Positions 53,628 to 64,000 of a stretch of 64,000 nt of DNA are shown here, one piece after another (the first letter of the stretch is position 1; each line of letters starts with the position of its first letter). The notes under the pieces are model-generated. The model ran no database searches. It saw nothing but the letters and a program-made list of their open reading frames with translations, and was not told the DNA's origin. The translations under genes and the position numbers were made by a program. This DNA comes from Atriophallophorus winterbourni (taxonomy: Eukaryota > Platyhelminthes > Trematoda > Plagiorchiida > Microphallidae). The DNA is taken from positions 16,690 through 80,689 of the forward strand of contig JACCGJ010009904.1 in NCBI GenBank assembly GCA_013407085.1, read 5' to 3'.

Positions 53628-54833
53628 ATGTCGCATTACAAACATTCGAAATCGTCAAGAACAGCATACCGTACTACATCTCAGCTAAAAAAGTGTTCGG
53701 TTGTTCTGGACAAAAATATGTCTACGGTTCTGTCCACGGTACAGAACCTAGAAAACAAGATCGATTCCGTGACGGCTAAGCTGTCTACGGTTTCGAAAAT
53801 TTGCAATATCTCAGAGCCTCTTACCAATCTACTTGACCCTAGTTGTGTATTAGACTCTGATTTACTTCAACGCACGGGTCGATTTATAGAGTCGCTAACC
53901 TCAGAAATTAAGCAGCGTGGCTGACAGATATCCTTTAGTAGATCTTAAAAAGATACTTCTGTCGTGACATGGTTTCCCCATAGACTCGGCATCTTTTACT
54001 AGACTCAGAAAACCTCCCAATCGTCCTAATGCACCGATTTTAATGAAATTTGCCGACGAAAATTATGCGTCGCACATAATCAATAACCAACTAGTATTAA
54101 AACTTTTACCTCAATTTTCTAATGTGTTGATCAAGCCTGACAACACACCTTTACAACGAAAGTGCCTTCGCAAGGTTTCTAAAGTTGTAAAACGCTCAAC
54201 TGATATCGATAACCTCATAGACTTGGATGTTGTTGATAATTCCGCATCAGCTACTGCACCCGTAACTCAAACTCAAACTTCTGATGTTACTCCTATCTCA
54301 AGTACCACCATTTCAACATCCAAATCTAAGTTGAACATTGATGACGCAATGTTAACACCTGGCCCTAATAGCCATGTCCTTACTAATGAAACCGTCACCG
54401 CAGGTTTGCAGCCCTCAGTTTAACCTATAATTAAAGCCACAAAAAAGTCGTGCTCCCTGTCTTCAAATCAAGTTCACCCTTACTAAGTGGTGGACCGCGC
54501 ATCATTAGGAACCATACGGTCGGGCGTAATTTTGATGGAAATAATCCATCTAATTTCTTATGTAATAATCACCCCGTACCTAGACGGTTCCCGGTTATAC
54601 CTGGCCCACTTAATCCACTTATCCTCCCGCAAAGCCCCTTTCATCCCAATCAGCCCTATTACTATCCTCCTCCAAGACCCAACACTTCTCCACTTCAATA
54701 CGCTCCACATCTTCTAGATCAGCGCCCCCTCATGAATGGGAATCCGTTTGGTGCTTACACAAACCCATTTCAAAACATGTATGGCTCAATAGAAAATTTT
54801 CCTTTCCTTCACCACAACTTTCACCCATATTAG
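53628..54833 (+). pseudogene. Element J ORF1
   Basis: Three frames. The first (53628-53924) has STVQNLENKIDSVTAKLSTV, a likely coiled coil, and a Leu-rich helix. The second (53940-54423) has RLRKPPNRPNAPILMKFAD, the RLxK then PILxKF pattern of the RRM-like domain in ORF1 proteins, followed by a Ser/Thr-rich stretch. The third (54450-54833) is Pro/Asn/Tyr-rich (PYYYPPPRPN, FGAYTNPFQNMYG). It probably encoded an RNA-binding particle protein. A stop near 53921 and frameshifts near 53985 and 54425 break it. Confidence 0.6.
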
Positions 54834-54879
54834 CCCCGACAATTTCAGACAACTCGTTTAAATCGTTTTTTATTACACA

Positions 54880-55573
54880 TATTAAATATCCTAAAATTCG
54901 CCTTCTCTTACTTAATGCTCGGTCAATTACTTCTAAGCTCCCTACCCTCCAACATTTCTTGCTCTCAAACCCACACGAAATAGTTCTTATAACAAAAACG
55001 TGGACAACTAATGACGTTTCCAACGTTTCACTTGAACTAGTCAACTATTTTATGTTTCGTAGGGACCGCAACCACACTCGTGGTGGTGGTATTCTCATTT
55101 ATGTTAGTACAGATTTCCAAGCAGAAATACATAGCTCTCGTATATTAGATGATCTAGACGACACAATTTGGATCTCCTTACCTTCTCTTGATGCTCTCAT
55201 AGGATGCATTTACAACCCGCCATCTCCATCCACCCTCGCTGTTGATAAGCTTATAAATGTTTTTACTGAGGCGTCCATTGCCCCCTTCAATAATAAGATT
55301 ATTGCTGGAGACTTCAACATGCCATATGCCTGCTGGAATTCCCCGTATTCTTCAAATAAATTTTCATCCTTCTCCAAAACGATTCATCTTTTAGGTTTCA
55401 CACAATCTGTGAAGAAGCCTACGAGGCTGTCCAGCGTTTTGGATTTGATTTTTACTTTAAGCACTGATCCCACCAACGTTGAAACCTTAGCTCTACTACC
55501 CGGTTGCGACCATAATATGATAACTTGCGTTTTGCGTCTTTCGCAAAAACCAGCACATATACGCAAAGATTAG
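54880..55573 (+). pseudogene. Element J endonuclease
   Basis: Starts near 54885 with RLLLLNARSITSKLPTLQHF, then EIVLITKTWTTNDVSN, RDRNHTRGGGILIYV, GCIYNPPSPSTL, IIAGDFNMPYACWNS, FTQSVKKPTRLSSVLDLIFTL and LLPGCDHNMITCVL. The Asn, Glu (as KTW in place of ETW), DFN, DLIF and DH blocks follow the APE-type order. The Glu-to-Lys change in the ETW block would be expected to damage catalysis. It ends with a TAG at 55571. Confidence 0.78.
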
Positions 55574-58103
55574 AAAGTTTATATCAATGGGACGAAGTTT
55601 TCGAATATTCTTAGAACCTACGACTGGACAGAATTCTTTCTTTTCTCAAACTTCAAGCGCATCTCCTCGATTTTTCATGAAAGCATCTCAGCATGTCTTC
55701 GAAGTTCGTCTTCCTCTCAAATTAGGAAGCGTAAGCGGGACCCAATAAACCTTCTGGAGAAAAAAGATAGCTCGACGTTCTGCTTCTGTGAACCATAAGT
55801 TAGATTTATTTTCGGTTATGCGCAGACATGAACTCTGTAACTCTCTTTTAAATGTTAAGATTCGTCTTCTAAAACGCCAAGAAAGAAAGGCTTTAAGCAG
55901 TGACTCAATGCCAAAATCATTAAATTACCTTTCGAAGACCAGGTGTATCCGGTAAACACATGATATTCCCTCCATAATATACCACGAAGATGATCAAGAA
56001 ATAGTCACTTCCTATGCGGTCACAATAAGTCAGGCTTTCTCTTTATTCTTCAGCAGCTCGTTTAATAACAACCATTACCATCCACCAGAAAACAATAGCA
56101 CTCCCTTAAATACTATTGATTCCTTTACTTTTTCTGTACAAGAAGTAAAAGACATTTCTCGTCGAAGTAAAATCTCTTATAAGCCTGATGATGTAGGTTT
56201 TATTTCAGCCATCTTACACAACGATAATGAAGACTTTCCTTTACTTTTATTAAATCTTTTCAATATTTCTCTCAAATGTGGAATTTTTCCAACTCATTGG
56301 AAACACTCTGTTATTATCCCACGTTTAAAATCTGGTAATTCGAACCTCGTTACGAATTATCGCCCTATTAATCATACTCCTATTCTGTCTAGGTTATTTG
56401 AAAGGTTAGTCAAAAATTCTTTGTTGGGCTACCTTGGTCCAGATGCGTTCTCTCCAGTCCAACATGGATTCCTTAGCCAAAAGTCTTGTGTAACCTGCCA
56501 GTTAGAATACTTAGATCTCATAACGGCTTCCCTTGAACAAGGACTAGCAGTGATTGTTGTATTCTTGGACATAAGCAATGCTTTCGATCGGGTTCCTCAT
56601 ACGCTACTCCTTTTGAAGTTATCATGTTTAGGTATCCATGGGCCTTTATTGAGCTGGTTCCGTTCTTTTCAATCTGACCGCACCTCTTAGTTTCACGTTA
56701 ATGGTGTTACCTCAACTAATATTTCTTTCAAATGTGGAATCTTTCCAACTCATTGGAAACACTCGGTTATTATCTGTCGTTTAAAATCTGGTAATTCGAA
56801 CCTCGTTACGAATTATCGTCCTATTAATCACACTTCTATTCTCTCTAGGTTATTTGAAAAGTTAATTAAGAAATCTTTGTTGGACTACCTTGGCCCAGAT
56901 GCGTTCTCCCCAGTCCAACATGGTTTCCTAAACCAAAAATCTTGTGCAATCTGCCAGTCTAGATCACATAACCAGTTCACTAGACCAAGGATTATCAGTG
57001 ATTATTGTATTCCCAGACATAAGCAAGGCTTTCGATCGGGTTCCACATACGCTACTCCTTTTGAAGTTGTCATATTCAGGTATCCATGGGCCTTTATTAA
57101 GCTGGTTTCATTCTTTTCTGTCTGATCGCACCTTTTCAGTTAGCGGTAACGGTGTTACTTCACCTAATCAGCCGATTCCAAGTGGTGTAATTCAGACAGC
57201 GTTCTAGGCCCCCTTCTTTTTCTCATTTATGTTAATGATCTGCAAAGTGTTGTGAACCACTCTAAACTCTTTAACTTCGATGATGACATAAAAGTCGTCC
57301 TATCATTTCCACCTAATGAAATGTCACAAACTCTGATATCCCTTAACACTGATCTTGCATCTCTATCAAGTTGGGGCGCACAATGGGGATTAGAATTTTC
57401 GGCTCCTAAGACACACTAAATGGGATTACGCTGCTTAATCCCCCGTGACACACTTACATTAAATGGCTCAACCATAACTCCTTCTGCAGAAGTTAGGGAT
57501 CTCGGATATAGGTATTCCTCTTCTCTGAACTTTAATGAGCAAGCAAGACATCTCCTCACGAGAGCACGACAAAACTTTGGTTTAATTAACCATAAATTCC
57601 TCTTACGTGAAAGTAAAATTGCATTATATAAAATGAAGGTCCTGCCAATTCTTGATTATTGTAATATCATATATTCCCACATGGGGAGGCATGATTCTTT
57701 TCTCTTAAAGAGACTTCAACGTAATTTCACCAAAATAACTTTTGGTTATTCTAACCCTCTGCCTTATCATGAAAGGTGTAATTTGCTGAGTGTCGAACCA
57801 CTATGGCTACGCAGAATTCGTCTGAATCTGCTTCTTTTCTTCCGAATCATTATTCAACAGCGAGTTAAGCTTCAGTCTGGCATGCGCTTTCACGATTATA
57901 TTCAATATGATCTGCGTAATCGAACAAGGCTATTGAATGTCCCTTTGTCTCGCGCTAAAGTTAGACATAACTTCCTCTTAATTAGATATGCACAACTTTG
58001 GAATACTCTTCCTCTTCATTTCCGTATATGCACATCTACAGGAAAATTTAAAACGCTTGTAGAAACTATTTCCGTTCACTTACTATTCCAAATCCTAAGA
58101 TAA
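55574..58103 (+). pseudogene. Element J reverse transcriptase with internal tandem duplication
   Basis: The linker is followed by RT fingers near 56200, then NYRPINHTPILSRLFERLVK, QHGFLSQKSCVTCQLEYLDL, VVFLDISNAFDRVPHTLLLLKL and SWFRSFQSDRT. At 56718 the sequence jumps back and repeats the same blocks (second QHGFLNQKSC near 56920, FPDISKAFDRVPHTLL near 57015), then moves on to PSGVIQ, GPLLFLIYVND-like sequence and FNFDDDIKVVL, where FADD has become FDDD. The last frame (57420-58103) holds the thumb and C terminus: LTLNGSTITPSAEVRDLGYRY, KVLPILDYCNIIYSHMG, LKRLQRNFTKITFGY. Stops at 56688 and near 57417 break it. Confidence 0.82.
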
Positions 58104-58611
58104 AATTTTCTCTAGATATTTTATACTCTCATGGGATCCCAGGTTTCTAATTCCAGATCTTTCTCCACATATTATTATATCATGATGTCTTATGGTATTC
58201 TCTGAATAACTGGCCACTCAAGTGTCAGGTTACCGGACCCTTAAATATCGTGTTACACATCTTCATCGTAACCGTGCGTTTTATAATCATTTTTACCATA
58301 TAACCATATCCTTAACCGTTATCTGCATATATTAGTATATCATGAGGTCAGATAGTATTCTCTCGATAACTGGCCATTCAAGTGTCAGGTTACCGGACCC
58401 TAGAAATGCTTTTACACAAATTAATCTTAACATTGGCTTCGATAACATTTTCTATGCACCATTATGTATAAAACTGTCTTTTATTTCTCACAAGGCCTAG
58501 AAATGTCTCATTTTTTATCTTAACGTGCAAAATATTAAAAAATCTACCAAAAAATGAAAAAAAACGTAAAAAAGCTAAAAAATTAATAAAACATTATGTT
58601 TTTTTTAAATG
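58104..58611 (+). other. Element J 3' UTR with ~160-bp direct repeat
   Basis: AACTGGCCACTCAAGTGTCAGGTTACCGGACCCT at 58208 recurs as AACTGGCCATTCAAGTGTCAGGTTACCGGACCCT at 58368, and the bases before each (CATATTA, TATATCATGAxGTC) also match. This is a 160-bp tandem duplication in the 3' UTR. A-rich sequence follows up to the Gypsy-2 LTR. Confidence 0.6.
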
Positions 58612-58881
58612 TATTATGGTGTTTTCATTATGGTATATTTTATTACATTAATCCTACATATATTGTCATTTGTTTTGTTATAATGAAACATGTAAAATAT
58701 GTACACAATTTGAATATACGAATCACGCCGCGCTCGTGTTCTGCTTTGGGACAAATCTATCGTCTGATTGTTTGGGATCTGTATGCCGTGTTACGTTGAG
58801 AACTGTGTTCCGGTTTATTGCGTTCAATAACCAGAGACGTACTCTGTTAGTGGTGAAATCTCCGCTGGATCAACCGCTACA
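58612..58881 (+). repeat. Gypsy-2 5' LTR
   Basis: 270 bp starting TATTATGGTG and ending CCGCTACA. It differs from the 3' LTR at about eight positions by eye (for example ATTACATT against ATGACATT, and ACACCGCGC-like against ACGTCGCGC-like). The Gypsy-2 primer site follows directly. Confidence 0.85.
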
Positions 58882-58984
58882 AAATGGTGAGCCCCGAACA
58901 TTTTTTCTCTTTGAAATTTTCGTTCGTACCATATACTCCCAGTTATTTTGATTTTGCTGTCATATCTATTTTCTTATTTACTTA

Positions 58985-60391
58985 ATGGATTCTAAATCAG
59001 CATTTTCTAATACCCCATCTGAGGACATTTCTACCGACACTATGTCGCACTTTAGTCTTCCCTCTTTTGGTATGAACGACCCTCGCCTCTGGTTCGCACA
59101 GATCGAAGCACTTTTCGAGTCTTACCGCGTAAAAACTCAACGATCCCAGTATAATCGTGTAGTTGGTATGTTGCCATCGTCAGTCGCAAAGGAGGTTGCA
59201 GATTTAATTTACAACCGCCCTGCCGATAATCCGTACGATGCACTTAAACACGCCATTATCTCACGTATTTCATCTAATGACGAGCAAAACCTATGGAAAC
59301 TTTTGTCCGGCTTAGAAATGGGTGATCACACTCCCTCACAACACCTGCGACACATGCTTCAATTACAAGCAGACAAGCCTGTTGATGACAAGATCATTCG
59401 TGAATTATGGCAGCAGAGTCTTACAGCCGACGTCCGCAAAGTCATAGCCATTATGGACAAGCACACCAGTCTCCAACACTTGGCACGCATTGCAGACGAA
59501 CTTCACGATATCTCGCACAGCGTTACCTTGTCTCACGTCAGGCACACGAGTGACAAAAATCCCAGTACACAGACTCTGAGCGATTTTGAAGAGTTGAAGT
59601 TGATGTTTCATAACTTGTCACTGCAAGTACAGAACATCGCACGATCCCGAAGTAACTCACGAAATCATCATCCTCGTCAGCCCACGAAACGATCCACTAG
59701 TCGTTCTAACGGATCGCGAAGCCAGACAGTAGACACGGCAGCTCTATCTGGCACCATTCAAAGCCGTCTATTCTACGTTACCGACAGGGCCACTAAAATG
59801 CGATTCTTCATCGACACGGGTGCCGAAATTAGCGTCATCCCACCATCCAGTATGGAACGCAAGAACCCGTCTTCGTTGACGTTACAGGCGGCAAACGGAA
59901 CGAAAATTCCCACTTTCGGTCAAAGATCACTTTCTGTCGAATTAGGTCTCAGACGTAACTTTCGGTGGATTTTCATTGGGGCGGATGTAAAAGTACCGAT
60001 TTTGGGTGCAGACTTCCTTTCTAATTTTAATCTTTCTGTTGATTTGGCAAATCGTGAGCTCACTGACAATTTAACAAAGCTTAATACATTGGGAGTTTTC
60101 TGTAATTCACCCATACAAACAATTCGCGTGCTTATCCCAGACACATCCTCTACATACAGTTCCCTCGTGACAGAATTTTCTGATATTTTTAAACCTTCAT
60201 CCTCTACTACTCCTGTCAAACACGATGTCAAACACCATATTTTGAACCGCGGTCCGCCCATTTTTAACAAACCTCGCAGATTGGCTCTCAAAAAGCTTGA
60301 AGTTGCCAAATTGGAATTCGAGCACATGTTAGAGCTTGGTATCATTCGACCCTCTCATTCTCCCTGGGCTACCCCTCTGCACATGGTTTGA
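58985..60391 (+). pseudogene. Gypsy-2 Gag, protease and start of RT
   Basis: ATG at 58985 opens MDSKSAFSNTPSED. Gag has FSLPSFGMNDPRLWFAQIEALF, LPSSVAKEVADLIYNRP and GDHTPSQHLRHML, LWQQSL, LARIADEL. A basic Arg/Ser stretch follows, but the CHCC finger of Gypsy-1 is absent: the protein passes from SRSNGSRSQ to the protease linker. The protease has FFIDTGAEISVIPPS. RT begins with PRRLALKKLEVAKLEFEHML, SPWATPLHMV and is cut by TGA (60389-60391), then continues in the same frame at 60446. The loss of the finger and the stop are both damaging. Confidence 0.88.
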
Positions 60392-61807
60392 AAGAACAAA
60401 GCTGACGCCTGGCGTCCATGTGGTGATTATCGTGCCCTAAATCGAGTGACTGTCCCTGATCGTTATCCTATCCCCCACATACACGATTTTACCCTATCCC
60501 TTAACGGCAAATCCGTTTTCTCCAAGCTGGATCTAGTTCGTGCCTATCATCAGATACCCGTCGCTGAAGACGACATCCCAAAGACCGCAATCACTACTCC
60601 ATTCGGTTTGTTTGAATTTCTAAAAATGCCATTTGGCCTACGAAATGCTGCTCAAACATTCCAGAGATTCATGGATCAGGTTTTTCAAGGTTTGTCTTTT
60701 GTTCATGTGTATATTGATGATGTTCTTATCGCCAGTTCCACTCCTACAGGACACGTTGAACACCTGCGTACAGTTTTTCAGCGTTTGTCACATTACGGCA
60801 TTATTGTCAATCCTGACAAATGTTTGTTTGGAGTTGCTTCCTTGGAAATCCTCGGTCATTTTGTCGACAGCTCTGGTATCAAACCTGTGCCACAAAAAGT
60901 ATCTGCCATCAGTGAGTATCCCTGTCCAACTTCCCTTCGCCAGTTGAGACGTTTTCTCGGTCTTGTGAACTATCATAGGCGGTTCATTCCACATTGTGCG
61001 GCTGTATCACAGCCAATGACAGATTTACTACGCGGAAAGGAGCGCGATTTTAAGATGAATAACAACGCCATCAAGTCGTTCGAATGTTTAAAATCTGCCT
61101 TGAACGCAGCTACTTCACTGACGTACATGTCTACGTGTTCCAATGCGGAGTTATCACTCGCCACAGACGCCTCTCAAGAAGCAGTCGGTGCAGTCCTTCA
61201 ACAAGAAGTCGACGGTATCACCAAACCACTTGCTTTCTTTTCCCGACGTCTCCAACCAGCTCAGACACGATATAGTACGTTTGGTCGTGAATTGTTGGCC
61301 ATCTATTATGCAATACGTCATTTTCGCCATTTGCTAGAAGGTCGCAATTTCACTGTTTGGACCGATTACAAGCCCTTAACATTTGCCCTTGCTGCTGCTT
61401 CAGATAAATATTCACCTCGTGAGATCCTCTTGCTCAACAGAACGACCCGGAACTCCAACAGTACGACACATCATCATTTTCTCGTGTTCGACAAATTTCT
61501 GTGCCCAATTCAAACTTGCATATATTGTGTGATTTTTCTACTACCCAACCCCGTCCTTTGGTTCCCGCTTCATTCAGACGAATTGTTTTTGATCAAATCC
61601 ACGGTCTATCTCATCCCGGTATCCGCGCTACTCGCAAAATTATCAGCGAGCGTTTTATCTGGCCGAGTATGCATAAAGACATTCAATCATGGACTAAATC
61701 TTGCATCCAGTGTCAACGCAGCAAAGTACAGCGTCATACCATCAGCGCCCCTGGATTATTTCCTCTACCGCGCGAACGTTTCCAACATGTCCACATCGAT
61801 CTGGTAG
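60392..61807 (+). pseudogene. Gypsy-2 RT and RNase H, then a frame-breaking deletion
   Basis: In the same frame as Gag, after the [74 protein letters not shown] (YIDD 60710-60721), [25 protein letters not shown]. RNase H has [31 protein letters not shown] and [10 protein letters not shown]. After SPREI (near 61428) the block corresponding to HLDFVSQFTTD through VADALSR in Gypsy-1 is missing, and the integrase frame is shifted. The last ~125 codons of this frame, to 61807, are out-of-frame and not real protein. Confidence 0.88.
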
Positions 61808-62450
61808 GTCCCATGGCTATATCCAATGGTTTTACATACATTCTCACTTGTATTGATCGTTTCACCCGTTGGCCCATAGCTGTTCCTTTTCCTGACATTG
61901 GTGCGGAAACGGTGGCGAAAACTTTCCTGCAAAGCTGGATTAGCAACTTTAGTGTTCCATCAACCATAACCACTGACCGTGGATCCCAATTTCATTCAAC
62001 CCTGTTTCGTGAGTTAAATAACCTCCTTGGTACGAACCACATTCGAACTACTGCATATCATCCCTGTGCTAATGGTCTGGTAGAAAGATTTCATCGCCAG
62101 TTGGAGGCTGCGTTGATGTCTCATGGAAATACAGAGTATTGGGCAGAGCATTTGCCATTAATTCTTCTCGGTATCCGTACGTCTTTGAAAGAAGATCTTG
62201 GTTGTTCTGCGGCTGACTGCGTCTCCCAGGTGAGTTGATCGCATCGCCTGACGTTTCAATTGACGTTAGCATTCCTCATTACGTCAATCGTTTACGAACA
62301 TTCATGCGTCAATTACGCGTAACTCCTACCCGTTCCAATACCCGTCCTTTTTATCTTCCTGCCGATTTGCGAACAAGTGATTTTGTTTTTGTTAGAATGG
62401 ATCAGGTTCGTAGACCTCTTCAACCTCCCTACACTAGCCCTTTCAAGTAG
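61501..62450 (+). pseudogene. Gypsy-2 integrase
   Basis: The frame to 62238 has [36 protein letters not shown] and CIQCQRSK (zinc-binding His-His-Cys-Cys), [25 protein letters not shown] and [16 protein letters not shown], the Asp-Asp-Glu triad. A slip near 62230 moves to HYVNRLRTFMRQLR, SDFVFVRMDQVRRPLQPPYTSP; another slip near 62448 moves to the KVVSRHAKYFVIDKNG-like chromodomain-adjacent end with HDTVSIDRLK, running to about 62762. Catalytic residues are intact; two single-base changes break the end. Confidence 0.85.
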
Positions 62451-62809
62451 TCAGCAGACATGCAAAGTATTTTGTCATCGACAAGAATGGTGAGCACGAC
62501 ACCGTCAGCATTGATCGTCTCAAAGTCGCCTATGTTGAGTCTGTTGTCTCTTCCGAACATGACGCTGTTCCAACCACGATTGAAAGCACTGCTGAGACTG
62601 TAGTTATTCCATCCCCACCTAGTCCCTCAAATCCAAGTAAACATTCATCACAGTCCACACAGTCTACCCAACCATGTATATACTCACCCCCCATCCGTCC
62701 CCGAACTCGTTTCGGTTGTACCGCCAGGTGGCCCGCAAATCTTGCAGACTATGCGGATTAACTTTTCTTTGCGAGCGTTTCACTCTCTTCTAACGCTCTA
62801 GGGAGGGAG
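62451..62809 (+). other. Gypsy-2 integrase tail and purine tract
   Basis: The shifted frame continues through KNGEHDTVSIDRLKVAYV and a Ser/Pro/Thr-rich tail (SPPSPSNPSKHSSQSTQS) to TAA near 62760. AGGGAGGGAG at 62800-62809 then primes plus-strand synthesis just before the 3' LTR. Confidence 0.65.
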
Positions 62810-63079
62810 TATTATGGTGTTTTCATTATGGTATATTTTATGACATTAATCCTACATATTTTGTCATTTGTTTTGTTATAATGAAACATGTAAAATATGT
62901 ACACAATTTGAATATACGATTCACGTCGCGCTCGTGTTCTGCTTTGGGACAAGTCTATCGTCTGATTGTTTGGGATCTGTATGCCGTGTTACGTTGAGAA
63001 CTGTGTTCCGGTTTATTGCGTTTAATAACCAGAGACGTACTTTGTTAGTGGTGAAATCTCCGCTGGATCAACCGCTACA
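62810..63079 (+). repeat. Gypsy-2 3' LTR
   Basis: 270 bp from TATTATGGTG to CCGCTACA, matching the 5' LTR. Followed by GTATATTC; GTAT could be the target duplication (see the Gypsy-2 element entry). Confidence 0.85.
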
Positions 63080-63783
63080 GTATATTCTTATTTCTTAAGT
63101 GATGTACTATTTTACTTTGATGACCTCTCACCGTGCTGGTGAAGAGAAAATCTTTCATTATATTCCGGTGTCTTCGAATAACGAACCATCACTGTAATTG
63201 GCTCGAAACCCATCCGCCCGAGATTTGGTCCGATTCATTCTCCTGCAGATAAAGAAAATCCGGCTGGTGAACACATTTTGGTTCGATTGGTCGACAATTC
63301 TTCAAGAGTATTGAAGCACAGCACCCTACTGCTTCCTCCCTGCTATTAGCCACACCCCTCTCTCATGCCCCACAATTTTCTTAGATTTTCTTATTCCGAT
63401 GGATTTATGTTCTCTTTTCAATCTTCTTATTCAAACTTTCCGTAAAAACATGAATTTATTCATATATAATTTATTTATCAATTTTTTATGACAACTTCAT
63501 AACAATTCGCACCACGTTTTCCATAATTACCTTCCATTTCTGTTCTCCATTTGTTTCTTGCATCCTTGCCATTCGTAAAACTTGACATAATTTAAATGAA
63601 ATTTTATTCTATTAGACATTGATAATTTTTTTCCTTACCAACTGTATATTAATTTCCCTTATTGAACGGAAAAAAAATGTTTAAAAATCCCGCTCACTTC
63701 GGTCATTTGCACTGTACTATTTTTTTGCTGTTCAAATTTTGATAAACTGTTCATGGATTGCATGCCTTGGATATCCAAGAATA
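63080..63783. other. Unassigned; contains a CR1 3'-UTR stem scrap
   Basis: ACCTCTCACCGTGCTGGTGAAGAGAAA at 63122-63148 is the CR1-D 3'-UTR stem (33726-33752) in the same orientation. The rest shows no domain. It may alternatively be the continuation of element J's 3' UTR behind the Gypsy-2 insertion, ending in the ATT repeat. Confidence 0.35.

Positions 63784-64000
<217 letters not shown>

Larger units (their letters stand above)
53628..58450 (+). mobile_element. Jockey-superfamily non-LTR element J with duplicated RT segment
   Basis: A plus-strand element with ORF1 (53628-54833), endonuclease (about 54880-55573), linker and RT (55574-58103), and a 3' UTR with its own repeat (58180-58410). 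It belongs with the CR1/Jockey group by its APE endonuclease and RT, but I cannot assign the clade by eye. Its 3' end is not certain; the second Gypsy element (58612-63079) may interrupt its 3' UTR. Confidence 0.75.
58612..63079 (+). mobile_element. CsRn1-type Ty3/Gypsy element (Gypsy-2) with both LTRs
   Basis: Two LTRs (58612-58881 and 62810-63079, 270 bp) match closely. A TGG-starting primer binding site (TGGTGAGCCCCGAAC, 58885-58899) follows the 5' LTR and a purine tract (AGGGAGGGAG, 62800-62809) precedes the 3' LTR. Gag-protease-RT-RNase H-integrase run in one direction. LTR edges are uncertain by three bases: if GTAT is a 4-bp target duplication (58611-58614 and 63080-63083), LTRs are 267 bp starting TATGG. 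It is a different family from Gypsy-1 but the same clade. Confidence 0.88.

Noticed and set aside
61434..61807. C-terminal 125 codons of the Gypsy-2 RT frame as a novel domain
   Set aside because: They are the integrase gene read in the wrong frame after a deletion near 61430.

Overview
The window looks like transposon-dense, gene-free DNA from a flatworm, most likely a digenean fluke. This is inferred from the element mix: Penelope-like elements, RTE and CR1-type non-LTR retrotransposons with AACTG-type tails, Gypsy elements of the CsRn1 type with a CHCC Gag finger, and a Bel/Pao element. No host gene, rRNA or tRNA could be supported. Almost every coding stretch is a retrotransposon fragment carrying stops or frameshifts.

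Layout. 0-6.5 kb: about ten tandem ~281-bp copies of one piece of a Penelope-like reverse transcriptase (RT) gene. The array is interrupted by a complete-length RTE (1303-4757, 12-bp target-site duplication, TSD) and by a 233-bp piggyBac-type MITE (5142-5374, TTAA TSD, 15-bp inverted repeats). 6.5-8.1 kb: decayed Penelope-like RT. 8.1-12.9 kb: mostly unassignable. 12.9-15.5 kb: a second, internally deleted RTE with a GTAA tail. 15.5-22.8 kb: small RTE pieces, several copies of an unnamed ~215-bp dispersed repeat and long blank stretches. 22.9-31.75 kb: three CR1-type elements on the minus strand. One of them (24.6-27.95 kb) contains two insertions of the ~215-bp repeat with clean TSDs. 32.05-38.7 kb: a CsRn1-type Gypsy element whose gag is split by a 5'-truncated CR1 (TSD ACTGCA). 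38.75-39.2 kb: the 3' end of a Penelope-like element with a hammerhead-like motif. 39.2-42.2 kb: CR1 fragments. 42.4-48.55 kb: a CR1 split by a Bel/Pao element (44169-47822, 575-bp LTRs, TSD GCTTG) that keeps Gag-protease fused in frame to the integrase C terminus but has lost RT, RNase H and the integrase core. 48.6-53.4 kb: a near-full CR1 with a PHD-like ORF1, plus an endonuclease scrap. 53.6-58.5 kb: a Jockey-superfamily element with a 456-bp in-frame tandem duplication inside its RT. 58.6-63.1 kb: a second CsRn1-type Gypsy with 270-bp LTRs. 63.78-64.0 kb: an ATT microsatellite running off the window.

The nesting gives relative ages: the Penelope array predates RTE-1 and the MITE; CR1-B predates the ~215-bp repeat; Gypsy-1 predates CR1-D; CR1-E predates the Bel/Pao element. 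The features most worth follow-up are the Penelope-derived satellite, the ~215-bp repeat, the in-frame deleted Bel/Pao ORF and the hammerhead-like site in the Penelope terminus.
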